DNA of 64,000 nucleotides, taken from assembly GCA_947448745.1 (NCBI GenBank), contig CANFOQ010000005.1, positions 1 to 64,000 of the forward strand, read 5' to 3'. Position numbers and translations under genes: made by a program. Below are positions 26,590 to 35,699 of the stretch, piece after piece (the first letter of the stretch is position 1; each line of letters opens with the position of its first letter). Origin of the DNA: Comamonadaceae bacterium (GTDB lineage: Bacteria > Pseudomonadota > Gammaproteobacteria > Burkholderiales > Burkholderiaceae_C). The notes below the pieces were generated by a model. The model searched no databases. It was not told the DNA's origin and worked only from the letters and a program-made list of their open reading frames with translations.

Positions 26590-27796
26590 GATCGATGAAT
26601 TGCGCCAAGCGCTGAATGTCTGCATCGCGAACACCGTGCTGAGCGAAATGCTGGGCCCAGTCTTGCGTCACGGCTTGAACCTCTGTCACCCATTGCTTGG
26701 CTTCTTGCAAGTTCACGCCAAATGCGCGGTGGTCGGACAAGGCGTTGCTCAAGGTGGCGGCGGCACCCTCTTGCCCCACGCGCATCGATTGATAATCCAG
26801 TCCTAGGTTGGTGGGCAACACATCAAAGGCTGGGGCCAAATGCCAAGCACCTGCCCGCCACACAAACGCATGGTTATTTTCATGGTCATCCGTGTTGTCC
26901 ATCAAGATGTTGAACACCATGCGTTTGAACACCTCTTTCGCATTTTGTGCAATCGCAGACGCCTCACCATGACGACGTAACCACAGCGCCATCTCGGGGT
27001 AGCCATGCTGCATGCCTGCTGCTGGCAGCGCAACATGTGCAGAGACAGCGTGCCAACGTTGCAGGCCTGCGCGGTCAAAGCGCTTCACTGCCAACGCGTG
27101 TTGGCGTTGGTTGCCCAAGGCATAGGACAAAGGCTTTGTTTCACACACCGTGATGCCTGCTTTGGCTGCCAACAACATGCAAGCGTGTTCGACCAAACCG
27201 GCATCCAAGGTGTCGTGGGCTTCACTGAATTTCAGCACCCATGACGCACCGTCCATGGTCAGCAAGGCCTTGGGCTTGGCACCGCCCAACGTGGCCCCCG
27301 GTGACACCAACCGTGCAAGATGCGCTGGTGGCGTGACGCCTGCTTCAATTTGTCGAATCAATTCGTGCAATTGCTGCACATCGGCCAGTTGCGCCAAGCT
27401 GCCATGTTGAAAGGCTTGGTAGCTGTCACTTGAAAGAGAAACACCCAAAGCGCCAAACCGATCATCACCTGCGAAATACAAATGGTCCAAGGTGGACAAA
27501 CGCTGCGGATTGATGAGGAAGCGAATCACGCGTTCGCCCCAGCGGTCCGGGCGAGCATCATCCACCGCACCCACCGCGCTGTCGGGAAACTGCGGCAAAA
27601 ACTCAACATCGCGCAAAGGCAGGTCTTCACTCAAGGCCATGCCGTGCTGCAACCACTGTGGGCTGTAACGCAATGACACGCCAGCCACTTGCTGCTGCGC
27701 TTTGCGCACCGATCGCAAGGTGCCCACCCACTGCGGCTGAGTGGGGTTTGCCAACCACCACAAGTGCAGGATGTCGGGCAAGGCAGCGGGTCTCAT
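26561..27796 (-). CDS. hipA: HipA-family serine/threonine kinase toxin
   Basis: A 411-residue HipA-like kinase, starting MRPAALPDILHLWWLANP at the ATG at 27796, which overlaps the antitoxin stop (ATGA). Family features: N-terminal subdomain with LPLRDVEFLPQFPDSAVGAV, the HipA loop SPGATLGGAKPKALL with the ATP-contact Lys in VLKFSEAHD, the catalytic loop NILMDNTDDHENNHAF (D-x-x-x-N) and a metal-binding APAFDVLPT in place of DFG. HipA toxins phosphorylate glutamyl-tRNA synthetase or related targets and cause dormancy. This member belongs to the TDDHxxNH subgroup; its target is unknown. The 3' end overlaps the convergent hydrolase gene. Confidence 0.9.
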   Translation of the reverse strand: MRPAALPDILHLWWLANPTQPQWVGTLRSVRKAQQQVAGVSLRYSPQWLQHGMALSEDLPLRDVEFLPQFPDSAVGAVDDARPDRWGERVIRFLINPQRLSTLDHLYFAGDDRFGALGVSLSSDSYQAFQHGSLAQLADVQQLHELIRQIEAGVTPPAHLARLVSPGATLGGAKPKALLTMDGASWVLKFSEAHDTLDAGLVEHACMLLAAKAGITVCETKPLSYALGNQRQHALAVKRFDRAGLQRWHAVSAHVALPAAGMQHGYPEMALWLRRHGEASAIAQNAKEVFKRMVFNILMDNTDDHENNHAFVWRAGAWHLAPAFDVLPTNLGLDYQSMRVGQEGAAATLSNALSDHRAFGVNLQEAKQWVTEVQAVTQDWAQHFAQHGVRDADIQRLAQFIDLKARLLKTP

Positions 27797-28125
27797 GCGA
27801 CCGCCTTGCGTTTTTGGCCGCGTTGTAGGGCCAAGGCAATGTCTTGATCCAGGGCGGCCATGTCGAGTTCGGGCAAGGCCAATTGCGCCAACGCCGACGA
27901 GCGGCCTATCAACCACAACGCCAGTGCGTAGATGCCCATGCCCACGCCTGGGTCGCCCTGCTCCATGCGTTGCACAGTGCGCACCGACACGCCCATCCGA
28001 GCGGCCCATTCGCGCAAGGATTGCTTGCGGCGTTTGCGTGCCAAGGCCAAGTCAGCCCCCAAGGCTTGCATGGCTTGGAGCGCCTGTGGCGGTAAAAACG
28101 CGTTGTGGGCGGATGACTTAGACAT
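27793..28125 (-). CDS. hipB: HipB-like helix-turn-helix antitoxin
   Basis: A 110-residue DNA-binding protein with an XRE-type helix-turn-helix in residues 20-65 (LGADLALARKRRKQSLREWA, MGVSVRTVQRMEQGDPGV). The four-base overlap with hipA and the shared strand mark it as the cognate antitoxin and autorepressor. The tail ends RGQKRKAVA. It begins 32 bases after the rsuA-like gene, so read-through from upstream is possible. Confidence 0.88.
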   Translation of the reverse strand: MSKSSAHNAFLPPQALQAMQALGADLALARKRRKQSLREWAARMGVSVRTVQRMEQGDPGVGMGIYALALWLIGRSSALAQLALPELDMAALDQDIALALQRGQKRKAVA

Positions 28126-28157
28126 GCCTCAATTTAGCATGAAAAGCTTTTTTTGTA

Positions 28158-28907
28158 TCAATTAATGGCGTTTATTTGCATCAAATCCGCCGCTGACAGC
28201 CAGCGCCACTGGCCCGGTGCCAGGTCGGTTGGCAGGCTCAAGCCCCCCATGCGGGCGCGGTGCAAACCCACCACTTTGTGGCCAACCGCGGCCAACATGC
28301 GCTTGACTTGGTGGTACTTGCCTTCGGTCAGGGTGAGTTGCATCTGGTGGCTGCCGGTCAACACACAGGCCGCTGCTTTCACGGGCTTGGGGTCGTCGTT
28401 CAAAACCACGCCTTGCAAAAGTTTTTGGACGGCTTGCTCGTTCAAGGGGTCTTCGGTAACAAGATCATAGACCTTGGGCACATGCTGCTTGGGTGAACTC
28501 ATGCGGTGAATGAATTGCCCGTCATCACTGAGCAGCAACATGCCGGTGGTGTCTTGGTCCAAGCGGCCCACGGCTTGCACGCCTTGCAAACCTGTTTTAG
28601 CGGGGCGTTGACGCAAAGGCGATGGCAACAAGCTGTAGACACTGGGCCAGGTGGAGGGCTTGTGCGAGCACTCGGTGCCCGCTGGTTTATGCAACAACAC
28701 ATAGGCTTTGGCGTGGTACTGCCAATCCACGCCTTGCACTTGAAACGCCATGCCATCGGTGGGCTCGATGGCTTCGCTGTCGTCAACAAGTTGCAGGCCA
28801 TCGCCCCTGTCGCATTTCACCAAGCCTTGTTGCACCAGGCCTGCGCAAATGCGGCGGGTGCCAAAGCCTTGGGAAAACAGCAGGTCTGGAAAACTGATGG
28901 ATTTCAA
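28158..28907 (-). CDS. rsuA: RsuA-family 16S rRNA pseudouridine synthase
   Basis: A 249-residue enzyme starting at a TTG at 28907 (first residues MKSISFPDLLFSQGFGTRRI). The frame stays open upstream into galE, but no upstream start gives family-like sequence. The N-terminal S4 domain is followed by YVLLHKPAGTECSH and the catalytic-Asp motif VGRLDQDTTGMLLLSDDG. The C-terminal part (LTLTEGKYHQVKRMLAAVGH, GLHRARMGGLSL) is family-typical. It makes pseudouridine in 16S rRNA. galE ends 10 bases upstream, so the two are co-transcribed. Confidence 0.88.
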   Translation of the reverse strand: MKSISFPDLLFSQGFGTRRICAGLVQQGLVKCDRGDGLQLVDDSEAIEPTDGMAFQVQGVDWQYHAKAYVLLHKPAGTECSHKPSTWPSVYSLLPSPLRQRPAKTGLQGVQAVGRLDQDTTGMLLLSDDGQFIHRMSSPKQHVPKVYDLVTEDPLNEQAVQKLLQGVVLNDDPKPVKAAACVLTGSHQMQLTLTEGKYHQVKRMLAAVGHKVVGLHRARMGGLSLPTDLAPGQWRWLSAADLMQINAIN

Positions 28908-28917
28908 ACCGCCAACT

Positions 28918-29928
28918 TCATGTGGTTGATGGCATGTTGCGTTGCTGCGCACGCCATGCGTCTTCGCACATTTGTGGCAAGCCCCGACTGGCTTGCCAAT
29001 TGAGCAAGGCTTGGGCCTTGTCCACCTTGGCATAACAACTCGCCACATCACCGGGTCGGCGGGGCACGATGTTGAAGGCCACGGGTTTGCCACTGGCAGC
29101 CTCGAAGGCTTTCACCATTTCCAGCACGCTGTAGCCTTGGCCAGTGCCCAAGTTGATGGCATGCCAGCCGGTTTGCGCGTTTAAAAAATGCAAGGCGGCC
29201 AAGTGGCCTTGCGCCAAGTCCATGACGTGGATGTAGTCGCGCACACCGGTGCCGTCGGGCGTGTCGTAGTCGTTGCCAAACACTTGCAATGCAGGTCGAA
29301 TGCCCGCAGCAACTTGCACCACAAAGGGCATGAGGTTGTTGGGGATGCCGTTCGGGTCCTCGCCAATCAAGCCGCTGTCGTGCGCTCCCACTGGGTTGAA
29401 GTAACGCAAACACGCGATGCGCCAAGCCGGGTTGGAGGCAGACAAGTCGTGCAGCATTTCTTCAATGTGCAGCTTGGTGCGGCCATAGGGGTTGGTGGCC
29501 GAGGTGGGGTGCTGTTCATCCAAAGGCAGGTATTGCGGTTCGCCATAAACCGTGGCGCTGCTGCTGAAGACGAGCTGGTGCACCTGTGCGGCTTGCATGG
29601 CTTGCAACAAGGACAGTGTGCCTTGCAGATTGTTTGCGAAATAGTTCAGAGGTTGTGCCACCGACTCGCCCACAGCTTTCAAGCCCGCGAAATGCACCAC
29701 GGCTTGAATGCCGTGCGTTTGCAATGCTTGTGTCACCTTTGCTGTATCGCGCACATCGGCTTGCACAAAGGGCAAGGCGTGGCCCAAGATGGTTTCCAGC
29801 CGACCCAACACAGCCTGTTTGCTGTTGCTGAAGTTGTCCAGCAAGACCAGCTCGTGTCCGGCTTGGGACAGCACGACGGCCGTGTGACTGCCAATGAAAC
29901 CGGTGCCGCCTGTCAGTAATAACTTCAT
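28918..29928 (-). CDS. galE: UDP-glucose 4-epimerase
   Basis: A 336-residue extended SDR. NAD-binding GGTGFIGSHTAV at the N-terminus, catalytic Ser/Thr in VFSSSATVYGEP, and Y-x-x-x-K in NPYGRTKLHIEE. NLMPFVVQVAAG and DYDTPDGTGVRDYIHVMDLA are diagnostic of GalE over other epimerases. It interconverts UDP-glucose and UDP-galactose, supplying galactosyl units for surface polysaccharides such as the cluster encoded 7 kb away. Divergent from xdhC. Confidence 0.95.
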   Translation of the reverse strand: MKLLLTGGTGFIGSHTAVVLSQAGHELVLLDNFSNSKQAVLGRLETILGHALPFVQADVRDTAKVTQALQTHGIQAVVHFAGLKAVGESVAQPLNYFANNLQGTLSLLQAMQAAQVHQLVFSSSATVYGEPQYLPLDEQHPTSATNPYGRTKLHIEEMLHDLSASNPAWRIACLRYFNPVGAHDSGLIGEDPNGIPNNLMPFVVQVAAGIRPALQVFGNDYDTPDGTGVRDYIHVMDLAQGHLAALHFLNAQTGWHAINLGTGQGYSVLEMVKAFEAASGKPVAFNIVPRRPGDVASCYAKVDKAQALLNWQASRGLPQMCEDAWRAQQRNMPSTT

Positions 29929-30005
29929 GATGTGTCAGGGTAGATGGGGTTTGCAAACTTTAGCATGCGGGTCCCTTGACCCTGCAAGCCGTTAAAGTAG
30001 CGCTT

Positions 30006-31082
30006 ATGGAAAACATCGATGTCATGGTGTTGCGCACACTGCGCAACTGGCGGCAAGAGGGCAAACGGGCTTTGTTGGCCTCGGTTGTTCGCACCTGGGG
30101 TTCGTCGCCGCGCCCCATTGGTTCCATCATGGCCTTGTGCGAAACAGGTGCGGTGGTGGGCTCGGTGTCGGGTGGTTGTATTGAAGACGATTTGATTTAC
30201 CGCTTCACCCAAGCCTATGCCGTGGGCCAAGCCGCGCAACCCGACCAAGAAACCACCATCCCCAGCGGCGCACCGCAGCGCGTGAAATACGGCATCACCG
30301 CCGACGAAGCACACCGCTTTGGTCTGCCCTGTGGCGGCACCTTGGAATTGTTGTTGGAGTTCGACCCCGACGCCCCCTTGCTGGACGGTTTGGTGAAGTC
30401 CTTGGAAACCGGCCAGCTGATGCAACGCACCACGGTATTGAACACGGGTGCGGTGTCACAACACCCCAGCGACACGCCCACTGAACTGAGCATTGACGAT
30501 GTGCAGTTGGTGAACACCTTTGGCCCCGAATACCGCATGTTGCTGATTGGTGCCGGGCAGCTCACCGAGTACCTGGCCACCATGGCCTTGTTCAATGGTT
30601 TTGCGGTCACCGTCTGCGACCCGCGCGAGGAATACAGCGGTGCCTGGGGTGTGCCCAATGTGGCGCTGACCAAAGACATGCCCGACGATGTGGTGATCGG
30701 CTTCAAGCCCGACCGCCGCAGCTGCGTGATTGCCTTGACGCACGACCCCAAACTGGACGACCTCGCCTTGTTGGAAGCGCTGGAGACAGATGCGTTTTAT
30801 GTGGGCGCGATTGGTTCACGCCGCAACAATGATGCGCGGCGTCAACGCATGATCGAGCATCTGGACAAAACCGAAGAAGAGCTGGAGCGTTTGCGCGGCC
30901 CGATTGGCATTTACATCGGCAGCAAAACCCCAGCCGAGATTGCGGTGAGCATCATGGCCGAGGTGTTGGCCGTGAAAAACGGCGTTCCCTTACCGCGTGA
31001 CATGGATGTGGCTTACGCGAAAAACACCCAAGAGATTGCGCACAACGACCCCGGTGTGTTGGTGTGTGGCATTCGGCCTTGA
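30006..31082 (+). CDS. XdhC/CoxI-family molybdoenzyme maturation protein
   Basis: A 358-residue protein starting MENIDVMVLRTLRNWRQEGK at the ATG at 30006. The XdhC_CoxI domain shows ASVVRTWGSSPRPIGS, GSVSGGCIEDD and GLPCGGTLELLLE. The C-terminal Rossmann domain shows MLLIGAGQLTEYLA and YVGAIGSRRNNDARRQRM. Such proteins sulphurate or insert molybdenum cofactor into xanthine dehydrogenase-type enzymes. No molybdenum hydroxylase subunit is in the window, so its client is elsewhere. Confidence 0.9.
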   Translation: MENIDVMVLRTLRNWRQEGKRALLASVVRTWGSSPRPIGSIMALCETGAVVGSVSGGCIEDDLIYRFTQAYAVGQAAQPDQETTIPSGAPQRVKYGITADEAHRFGLPCGGTLELLLEFDPDAPLLDGLVKSLETGQLMQRTTVLNTGAVSQHPSDTPTELSIDDVQLVNTFGPEYRMLLIGAGQLTEYLATMALFNGFAVTVCDPREEYSGAWGVPNVALTKDMPDDVVIGFKPDRRSCVIALTHDPKLDDLALLEALETDAFYVGAIGSRRNNDARRQRMIEHLDKTEEELERLRGPIGIYIGSKTPAEIAVSIMAEVLAVKNGVPLPRDMDVAYAKNTQEIAHNDPGVLVCGIRP

Positions 31083-31086
31083 CTTG

Positions 31087-31485
31087 CTAGGCAACGAAGG
31101 GGTTTTGAATAAGTACCCCATTCAATACAGACCCTGCAGCCAAGTCTTCAGTCATCAAAATGTTGGCGTTTGATAGAACGGCAGAAGACAGGATGTGCGC
31201 ATCGTAAAAAGACAGTTGATGAACCTGCGCCAATTGAATGGCTTTGGCATGTGACTCCTCGGTCAACGCAACGACACTGCAATAAGACTTGATGGCGTCT
31301 AGCAAGGTTTGTATTTCAATCCACTCTAGTTTGAGTTTTCGGCGACAAACCGATGTCACTTCATTCAGAACTTGAACACTGATGATAGGGTTTGTTTTCA
31401 ACAAAGCTTCTGCTCTCTCAGCTTTGGCTTCATCACCAGACAGCAAATACAAAACCACATTGCTGTCCAAAAAAACTTGACTCAT
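31087..31485 (-). CDS. vapC: PIN-domain ribonuclease toxin (VapC type)
   Basis: A 132-residue PIN-domain protein. Acidic active-site residues are in MSQVFLDSNVVLYLLSGDEA (Asp7), VLNEVTSVCRRK (Glu), and SFYDAHILSSAVLS (Asp). PIN toxins cleave RNA, often initiator tRNA. It starts five bases after the stop of its AbrB-type antitoxin gene. Family length and acidic quartet look intact. Confidence 0.9.
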   Translation of the reverse strand: MSQVFLDSNVVLYLLSGDEAKAERAEALLKTNPIISVQVLNEVTSVCRRKLKLEWIEIQTLLDAIKSYCSVVALTEESHAKAIQLAQVHQLSFYDAHILSSAVLSNANILMTEDLAAGSVLNGVLIQNPFVA

Positions 31486-31490
31486 GCGTC

Positions 31491-31724
31491 TTACCCGCGC
31501 TCGTTCGCTTCATCACGGTCAAAATAAAAGTCAGCTGGCAATTTGCCACGCAAACCGCGAAGTCGATCAAGCAGTTTTTGAGGAGTTGGTTTTTTCTTGA
31601 CCTCAAAACTTCTTTCGCCAACCATGTGAAGCTCGATTTCTTCACCCTCTTTCAAATCAAGCGCTGAGACCAGACTGGCAGGAAATCTGACTGCCAATGA
31701 ATTACCCCATTTGGAAATTTGCAT
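31491..31724 (-). CDS. AbrB/MazE-type antitoxin
   Basis: A 77-residue swapped-hairpin DNA-binding protein starting MQISKWGNSLAVRFPASLVS at the ATG at 31724, with AGAGGTG upstream; a start 8 codons earlier would sit inside the operator. The motif K-W-G-N-S-x-x-V-R-x-P is the AbrB/SpoVT hallmark. The C-terminal half (TPQKLLDRLRGLRGKLPADF) would wrap the PIN toxin. Immediately upstream is an inverted repeat that fits autoregulation. Confidence 0.9.
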   Translation of the reverse strand: MQISKWGNSLAVRFPASLVSALDLKEGEEIELHMVGERSFEVKKKPTPQKLLDRLRGLRGKLPADFYFDRDEANERG

Positions 31725-31739
31725 GTTGCACCTCTCATG

Positions 31740-31764
31740 GATATACATATTTTAATTGTATATC
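31740..31764. promoter_or_regulatory. operator-like inverted repeat of the VapBC-type locus
   Basis: Perfect 8-bp arms GATATACA and TGTATATC separated by nine bases, starting 16 bases upstream of the antitoxin ATG. AbrB-type antitoxins with their toxin bind such palindromes to repress their own operon. Confidence 0.7.
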
Positions 31765-31772
31765 TAAAGGCA

Positions 31773-32921
31773 TCAACTGTGAGAAATTGGCTTGACCAAG
31801 GGCACCCCCGCCGTCGCGACCCACTCCCCGCTCTTGCGCTGCGCCAGCACATCCACACCCCAGGCTTTGGCGGTGGCCTGCAATTGCTGTGGCGACTGCA
31901 TGAAGAATACTTTGGTGAGGGCGTCGGCCAACACGCAACTGGGGGCCAGCACCGACACCGATGTCCAATGCGCTGGTGAATAGCCAGTGTGCGGGTTCAG
32001 GATGTGGTGGTGCAGATGGTCGGCGCTGAAAGCGGTGTGGGCGTCTGAAGAGGTGGCGATGGCACGGCCATCCATTTGCAAAACAGGTTGATTCAATATT
32101 GCATTTTTCGAAGCAAGATGAAGCTGACCGCTTGATGCAGATCGATGCGGCTTGACTGGCATGGTCTTGTGGGTCAGCGCCACATCCTCGATCGCCAACG
32201 TCCAAGGCTTGCCACCAGGCGCTTGGCCCAGCAACGCGGTTTCACCCGCGTCAATTTGTGCATGTGCAATGCCATGCGCTTGCAACACCGCTTTCACCAC
32301 ATCGGCGGCGTAGCCTTGCGCGATGCCGTTGAGCGACACGCCCATGCCTTTGAGGTTCAAACGCACGGCATCTGGCGTCACTTCCACCGCTTGCCAGTTC
32401 ACGCGTTTTTGCGCTTGCGCCACGGCACGCTTGGCGGGTAATTGTTGTGCGGCCTGCGCATCGGCCCACACTTTCCACAAGGGTTGCATGGAAATATCGA
32501 AGGCACCTGCACTGCGGCGCGACACCTGAGCCGACAAACGCAACACCGAGCGCAGATGCGCACTTGGTTTGTGCAACACACCCGTGGCGTTCAAGCGCGA
32601 CACGGCGCTGTCGGGGTTGAACAAACTCATCTCGGTTTCCACATCGCGCAGCGCCTTCACGGCGGCGTCCAAGGCGGCATCAAGCTGCGCCACGTTGGCG
32701 TGGCCTGCTCGCAGCCACAGCGTAGAGCCAAAACCGATCATGGCGCGTTCGTGCCAGACCAAGTGGCTGAGCTGCTCCTGCGCTTTGCTGACTTTGCGTT
32801 CATTTGGCGGGGCGAGACTATGCAATGCATCCACACCCTGCTCAGCTCTTGCCAAAGCCGCTGCTCCACCGAGCCCTAAGCCCAAGCCCATCTTCATCCA
32901 TTGACGTCGTTGCATGCTCAT
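31773..32921 (-). CDS. apbE: FAD:protein FMN transferase (ApbE/NosX type)
   Basis: A 382-residue exported flavin transferase whose ATG overlaps the nosR stop (ATGA). The N-terminus MSMQRRQWMKMGLGLGLGGA is a twin-arginine-like signal with RRQW, as in NosX. The ApbE fold shows MIGFGSTLWLRAGH, ETEMSLFNPDSAVSRLNATG, GAFDISMQPLWKVW, NLKGMGVSLNGIAQGYAADV, IDAGETALLGQAP, and the Mg-binding DAHTAFSADHLHHHILNPHTGYSP. It attaches FMN to a Thr on its client, most likely the NosR-like protein encoded just upstream. Confidence 0.92.
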   Translation of the reverse strand: MSMQRRQWMKMGLGLGLGGAAALARAEQGVDALHSLAPPNERKVSKAQEQLSHLVWHERAMIGFGSTLWLRAGHANVAQLDAALDAAVKALRDVETEMSLFNPDSAVSRLNATGVLHKPSAHLRSVLRLSAQVSRRSAGAFDISMQPLWKVWADAQAAQQLPAKRAVAQAQKRVNWQAVEVTPDAVRLNLKGMGVSLNGIAQGYAADVVKAVLQAHGIAHAQIDAGETALLGQAPGGKPWTLAIEDVALTHKTMPVKPHRSASSGQLHLASKNAILNQPVLQMDGRAIATSSDAHTAFSADHLHHHILNPHTGYSPAHWTSVSVLAPSCVLADALTKVFFMQSPQQLQATAKAWGVDVLAQRKSGEWVATAGVPLVKPISHS

Positions 32922-35173
32922 GCGGTTTCTCCTGCGCGAATGGGGATGAATGTCGAACCGTCTTTGCGGTGTTGAATCAGTGGCAAGCAGCGTTGGTCGT
33001 CTTGGTAGATGGAGACGCAGTCCAGGCACTGAAAGCACTCGCTGTAGTTCACCTTGCCGGTGGGTTCAATGGCTTGGTATTCACAGCGGTGGCGGCAGGT
33101 TTGGCAGGGTGTGCCACAGGCTTCGCGGCGTGGAATCCACGACCAGCGTTGCAACACATTGGTGGCAGCCAAAGCAGCGCCCAGTGGGCAGATGTAGCGG
33201 CAGTAGCCACGGTAGACAAACACGCTCAAGGCGATACAGGCAACGGCCCACAACACATAGGGCCACTCGCGCACAAAGTACAAGCTGATGGATGTTTTGA
33301 AGGGCTCGATTTCCACCGCGATTTCAGCAAACGAGGGCGCCACCCACACCGAGCCGACGATGACCGCCAACACAACGTACTTGATCCACTTCAACTTGGC
33401 ATCGAGGGCTGTTTTCAAGCGCCGCTGGCGAATGCCCACGGCTTGCGTGACCATGCTGATGAGTTCTTGCAGCGCCCCAAACGGACACAACCAACCGCAG
33501 AACGTGCCCCGCCCCCACACCAGCAAAGTGCCCGCCACAAACAGCCACAGAATCACCGACATCGGGTCGTTCATGAAGAAGCTCAGGTCACCACCGTGTC
33601 GCAATTCGTCGAGGGATGCAGTGATGTTGACGATGGTGAGCTGCCCTTGGGCATACCAACCGATGAAGCCCAAGGTGAACAACAAATACGCGGCCCGCAA
33701 CAACTTGAAGCGCTTGGTGTTGGCGCTCAGGCGTTTTTGCATGATGAGACCGGTGGTCAGCACCACCAAACCGGCCAGCAGTGCGACGATTTCCCAAATG
33801 CGGTCTTGCCAGGCTTGGTACCAACTCCAGCTGGACCAGTCCGTGTCCCACACATTCGACACCGCGGTGCGCCAGCCGTGGAATGTGTAGTCGAGTGGAA
33901 ACGCCACCTTCACCACTTGCGTGGGAAAACTGCCGTAGCGACGGCCCCAGGTCAGGTTCAATTCGAAGGCTTGTGTGGGGTCGAGCGGCGTGGCGTTGTT
34001 GATGATGAGGAAGTGCACACGCCCGTTCACATCGGGGTAGCCTGGCATCGCCATGCCCTTGTCGTAGGACATGCCGCGAAAGCTCAACTCTTGGCCGTTT
34101 TGCTTCAAGGTGAACGGCAGCTCTTGCACCAAGCGTTGGCTTTCGTAAGTCATGCGTGCCATCGGGCCCGATTCGGTCACCATCACCGCATGAGCGGTGC
34201 GGCGGTTGGTGCTGAGCAAGCGCCAGCCTTCTTCATCCAACAAATTGCGACCAATCACCGGCAAGCTCACTAAAGCGACATGCACTGTGAGTGCGGTTTC
34301 GTTCGGCGCAGTGGCCGCGAGCTTGTCCGCGCCCTCGCCTTTCGTGCCTGCAAAGAGACGCTCGAGGTCTGCACGTGTGAAGCTTTGTTCACTCACCATG
34401 CCGCGCGTCAACATCTGTTGCCAAGTGAGTTTGGCCGGGTGTTCGTTCACGCCTTTTTGCGGACCTTTGGCACCGGTGCTGGCCACGGCCCCGGCAATGC
34501 CGCCGGTGGCAGCCGCCTCTTCATGCGCCAAGGCGACAGACGCCGCAGACAAGAGGATGGTTTTGTCGATCGCCTTGGCCGTCACCGTGCCCGCTTGGAT
34601 GCCATGCAAGTTGGCGGTTTTGTCATCGCGAAACGGCGTGGCCTGAAAGCCGTAAATTTGAATATTGTGTTTGGTGGTCAGGCCCGTGTATTGGTCTGCA
34701 AACTTGGCCAAGATGGCGGTGCGCACCTCGGAGCGGAACAAGGGCTCTTTATGGTCCAACAATTTGGACGCTAAAAATTTGCCCTGCAAGTCCATCACCA
34801 CCAAAACGTTGATGGGTTTGCCACCGTAGCCGCGCACCGGTTCAAAGTCGACGGTTTCGAAGGCGTAGCCCATAAGGACGGGTTTGGTGGCCGCGGTGTC
34901 GCTGGAAGAGCTGTCGGTGGGTGCAGGTGTTGTTGCGGCCTGCGTGGTTGGGTCTGGGCTGGCTGCCGGGTCTACAGGCGCTTCAACCGCTGGCGGGTTC
35001 TTGGCAAACAGCGGCCACAAAGGCATGCCGGGCTGGATGTCGCCCACCACGAATTGCTCGCCGAACATTTTTTCCAAGTCCGGCTTGAGCAGCATGCCCG
35101 CCGTGGCGACTTGGCTGGCCCCAAAAAAGGCCAAAAAAAAGAGCCCGCAGGCTCTGAAGTTGTTTTTATTCAT
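32918..35173 (-). CDS. nosR: NosR/NirI-family membrane flavo-iron-sulphur protein
   Basis: A 751-residue protein. Signal region, then a periplasmic FMN-binding domain (residues 100-205) whose AGTVTA around Thr196-Thr198 resembles the flavinylation site, though the preceding S-G-A is not conserved. An unusual Pro/Ala/Thr/Ser linker lies at 61-98. After more periplasmic sequence come several membrane helices, the two C-x-x-x-C-P signatures FCGWLCPFGALQE and YCRYICPLGAALA, and a C-terminal ferredoxin-like domain (CGTPCQTCRHRCEYQ and CFQCLDCVSIYQD). NosR passes electrons to nitrous oxide reductase. apbE is coupled to it, but no nosZ, nosD or nosF follows, so its partner is uncertain. Confidence 0.88.
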   Translation of the reverse strand: MNKNNFRACGLFFLAFFGASQVATAGMLLKPDLEKMFGEQFVVGDIQPGMPLWPLFAKNPPAVEAPVDPAASPDPTTQAATTPAPTDSSSSDTAATKPVLMGYAFETVDFEPVRGYGGKPINVLVVMDLQGKFLASKLLDHKEPLFRSEVRTAILAKFADQYTGLTTKHNIQIYGFQATPFRDDKTANLHGIQAGTVTAKAIDKTILLSAASVALAHEEAAATGGIAGAVASTGAKGPQKGVNEHPAKLTWQQMLTRGMVSEQSFTRADLERLFAGTKGEGADKLAATAPNETALTVHVALVSLPVIGRNLLDEEGWRLLSTNRRTAHAVMVTESGPMARMTYESQRLVQELPFTLKQNGQELSFRGMSYDKGMAMPGYPDVNGRVHFLIINNATPLDPTQAFELNLTWGRRYGSFPTQVVKVAFPLDYTFHGWRTAVSNVWDTDWSSWSWYQAWQDRIWEIVALLAGLVVLTTGLIMQKRLSANTKRFKLLRAAYLLFTLGFIGWYAQGQLTIVNITASLDELRHGGDLSFFMNDPMSVILWLFVAGTLLVWGRGTFCGWLCPFGALQELISMVTQAVGIRQRRLKTALDAKLKWIKYVVLAVIVGSVWVAPSFAEIAVEIEPFKTSISLYFVREWPYVLWAVACIALSVFVYRGYCRYICPLGAALAATNVLQRWSWIPRREACGTPCQTCRHRCEYQAIEPTGKVNYSECFQCLDCVSIYQDDQRCLPLIQHRKDGSTFIPIRAGETA

Positions 35174-35294
35174 GAGGGGTAACCTGTAACTGGACAGGGT
35201 TATAGCCTAGAAGGACGGGCATTCATGAGAGGGACTTCCCTGCTTTTTGTATTTCAACGCAAAGGCCAGATCAGCTTTTGCATGCGGTAGGGTG

Positions 35295-35699
35295 CTACTT
35301 GCGCGAGGCAGCAAACGCACTGGCAGCGATCCGCACCATGCTTGGGTGCAAGCTGCCCAATTTGGGCGTCTGCCCATGCGGTGCGTGGGGCGGAACCGAA
35401 AAATAATCGTCGTTGTAGGGGAGCTCGAGCATCTTGCTCAAATCAAACTTGGTGTCGTAGCTCAGTCCTGCACTGGCATAAGCGGTGGGATGTTCGCTCT
35501 TGGTGATGCGAAATTCGCCGCTGTAGAGCCGATCCATCTTTTGACTCGTTCCGTAGGCCACGCTCACAAAAAACCTGCCCTCATCGTCTTCTTTGGTGAA
35601 GGTGATCAGGCCAGGGCGCGGCTTGGGCTTTGGATGCACATGGTCAGGGAAGTGACACCAGGCGATGTCGCCTGCAGTGGGCTCTGGCCACCACCGCAT
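35295..35699 (-). CDS. PemK/MazF-like growth inhibitor toxin
   Basis: A 134-residue protein starting MRWWPEPTAGDIAWCHFPDH; residues 9-32 have the G-D-I-x-W-x-x-F-P and K-P-R-P-G-L pattern of PemK-type RNase toxins. VSVAYGTSQK, GLSYDTKFDLSKM and LPYNDDYF fit a subgroup of phage/plasmid-type growth inhibitors. The ATG overlaps the stop of the preceding small gene by one base (TGATG). The toxin call is by pattern, and ribonuclease activity is inferred. Confidence 0.75.
   Translation of the reverse strand: MRWWPEPTAGDIAWCHFPDHVHPKPKPRPGLITFTKEDDEGRFFVSVAYGTSQKMDRLYSGEFRITKSEHPTAYASAGLSYDTKFDLSKMLELPYNDDYFSVPPHAPHGQTPKLGSLHPSMVRIAASAFAASRK

Noticed and set aside
32804-34273. A long plus-strand frame opposite nosR-apbE
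   Set aside because: The opposite strand carries two complete, motif-rich genes joined by an ATGA overlap.
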